A stretch of 42,693 nucleotides of DNA from Bacteroidota bacterium. Its GTDB lineage: Bacteria; Bacteroidota; Bacteroidia; Bacteroidales; Lentimicrobiaceae. A model generated the notes under the pieces. That model was not told the DNA's origin. It made no database searches and saw nothing but the letters and a program-made list of their open reading frames with translations. Location: NCBI GenBank assembly GCA_009773515.1, contig WSXX01000040.1:8423-51115 (forward strand), in the 5' to 3' direction. Of the stretch, positions 41,469 to 42,693 are shown one piece after another; positions within the stretch are counted from its first letter, which is position 1, and each line of letters begins with the position of its first letter. A program made the translations under genes and the position numbers.

Positions 41469-42329
41469 ATGTCTGCCGGAAACCTGAACCTGCTCAGCAT
41501 CGATATCGAAGACTGGTATCTCAGTTATGATTCATCCCAGATAACACCGGCAAAATGGCATTTGCTCGAAAGCAGGGTTACCCAAAGCACCCGTATTTTT
41601 CTTAAACTGCTGGCGGAACATCAGCTGAAAGCAACATTTTTTGTACTAGGGTGGATAGCCGAACAGCATCCGGAACTGATCAGAGAAATTTCAGAGGCTG
41701 GTCATGAAATAGGATATCACTCCTACAATCATGCCTTGCCTGTAAATCAGGGGCCGGTAGAATTTGAGGCCGATCTGATACGTGGGCTCGATCTTCTTGA
41801 GAACATTACAGGAAAGCGACCGGTACAATACAGGGCACCGATGTTTTCTTTATGCAACGAGTCATCGTGGGCACTGCCGCTGTTGATGAAACACGGCATA
41901 GAAATCAGCAGTTCCTACAAAGCATTTCAAAGGGTAAACGGACATAAAATCCCGAACGGACCATTTTACTTTATACATGGCAACAATCGTTTGCTCGAGC
42001 TTCCGCTCAACAGGCTGAATCTGCCGGCATTGAACTGGGTATATTCCGGAAGTGGCTATTTCAGGCTATTGCCGATCGGTGTGTTAAAAAGCCTGTTCAG
42101 CCAAAGCAGATACAACATGGCCTACTTTCATCCCCGCGACTTCGACCTGAGTGTGCCCACCACCAAACAATTGCCCGCTTACCGCAATTTCATGAACAGG
42201 GTAGGCAATGCAAGTACAAGTCCCAAACTCAATAAGCTGCTGAATGAATTTGGTTTTATTCCATTAGGCCAGGCCGCAGTGCAACTCAGGCAACAAACCC
42301 TTCCGGAGATAATTATCGATAGTCTTTAG
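41469..42329 (+). CDS. NodB-type polysaccharide deacetylase (PEP-CTERM/XrtA-like locus type)
   Basis: 286 aa. SIDIEDWY (10-17, catalytic D12/E14/D15 region as in the DUF3473-type deacetylases), ATFFVLGWIAEQHPELI, GYHSYNH (H84, H88) and QYRAPMFS. There is no signal peptide, which is normal for this subgroup. It would deacetylate a lipid-linked or nascent glycan. The C-terminal residues IIDSL and the stop TAG are formed by ATCGATAGTCTTTAG repeat DNA, so the natural terminus may have been overwritten. It starts eleven bases after the FemAB-like gene. Confidence 0.88.
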   Translation: MSAGNLNLLSIDIEDWYLSYDSSQITPAKWHLLESRVTQSTRIFLKLLAEHQLKATFFVLGWIAEQHPELIREISEAGHEIGYHSYNHALPVNQGPVEFEADLIRGLDLLENITGKRPVQYRAPMFSLCNESSWALPLLMKHGIEISSSYKAFQRVNGHKIPNGPFYFIHGNNRLLELPLNRLNLPALNWVYSGSGYFRLLPIGVLKSLFSQSRYNMAYFHPRDFDLSVPTTKQLPAYRNFMNRVGNASTSPKLNKLLNEFGFIPLGQAAVQLRQQTLPEIIIDSL

Positions 42330-42610
42330 ACAGAAGTCAGAAGTCACTTGTCTCGGGAGCGCGTAGCGATAACGAGAGAGGCCACTTGTCTCGGGAGCGT
42401 GAAGAGATAACGAGAGAGGTCATAAAACTGGAAATTAGAACCACGAATCTTTGATGTTTCTATCTTTGAGTCCTTGAATCTTGAATCCTTGAATCTTGAA
42501 TCCTTGAATCTTTGAATCAGGCTTAAATTTGTCACCCTGAGCGGAGTCGAAGGGTTGAATCTTTGAATCTTTGAATCTTTGAATCTTTGAATCTTTGAAT
42601 CCTTGAATCC
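42330..42610. repeat. Repeat block ending in an octamer array at a TTG start
   Basis: AGAAGTC heptamers, two hairpin elements (CGC-GTA-GCG near 42350; a mismatched CGT-GAA-GAG near 42388), octamers, one CCCTGAGCGGAGTCGAAGGG (about 42536) and further octamers to 42610. Confidence 0.9.
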
Positions 42611-42693
42611 TTGAAACTCAAACTCCTCCTCCCCCTCTTTCTTCTGATACTGCTTGCGGCCATCGTTATGCGATATGCCGGAACCTATCTGGT
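42611..42693 (+). CDS. 5' end of a gene with a hydrophobic N-terminus (partial)
   Basis: The frame TTG AAA CTC AAA ... gives MKLKLLLPLFLLILLAAIVM followed by RYAGTYLV and runs off the window. Two lysines before a 16-residue hydrophobic stretch are a classical signal or anchor sequence, which supports TTG 42611 as the true start. As before 37714 and 40340, this TTG is the first triplet of the last octamer. Family unknown; membrane anchoring or export is likely. Confidence 0.6.
   Translation, partial: MKLKLLLPLFLLILLAAIVMRYAGTYL

Noticed and set aside
27091-42610. Insertion sequence or transposon responsible for the repeats
   Set aside because: No transposase, integrase, reverse transcriptase or terminal inverted repeats with target duplications were found in the window.

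Overview
The window looks like a chromosomal stretch of an AT-rich member of the Bacteroidota, probably an uncultured Bacteroidales-type lineage. The evidence is the protein families, the scarcity of Shine-Dalgarno sites, and several TAnnTTTG -7 promoter boxes in front of isolated genes. Every gene I can support lies on the + strand. I saw no rRNA, tRNA, CRISPR array, transposase or integrase.

Region 1 (1-5.56 kb) holds two genes of the UDP-N-acetyl-L-fucosamine pathway (capF- and capG-like), an AlbA_2/GHKL-type regulator, and a duplicated 3' end of capG. These are separated by dense interspersed repeats, some of which lie inside the reading frames.

Region 2 (5.56-27.09 kb) is a compact, almost repeat-free surface-polysaccharide cluster. 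It encodes a Wzx flippase, a PLP sugar aminotransferase, an ATP-grasp/SDR/phosphoesterase trio, a Wzy polymerase, five glycosyltransferases, two tandem NodB-like proteins, two hexapeptide acyltransferases, and a PglC-like initiating phosphoglycosyltransferase with a PglD-like acetyltransferase. It ends in a fatty-acid-like module: KAS III, acyl carrier protein, a second KAS III, ketoreductase, MBL hydrolase and a GNAT-like acyltransferase. My reading is that this last module builds a special ACP-bound acyl group that is placed on an amino sugar of the glycan.

Region 3 (27.1-42.7 kb) is a mosaic of single genes in a sea of short repeats. It contains two type IV (AbiEi/AbiEii) toxin-antitoxin pairs, one with a beheaded toxin; a Fic-like C-terminal fragment; a sugar-transferase C-terminal fragment; four orphan AAA ATPases (three DUF4143-type, one DUF234-type); and the start of a second polysaccharide locus (initiating phosphoglycosyltransferase, FemAB-like protein, NodB deacetylase, and a partial membrane or exported protein).

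The most unusual aspect is the repeat content. Heptamer and octamer arrays and small hairpin elements fill nearly all non-operonic intergenic space and run right up to, and into, coding sequences. Three genes take their TTG start codon from the last unit of a TTGAATCY array. Several stop codons and C-termini come from the first repeat unit. One promoter appears to use a repeat unit as its -33 box. A hairpin family shows compensatory base changes in its stem. Functional statements rest on motifs read by eye, without database searches.
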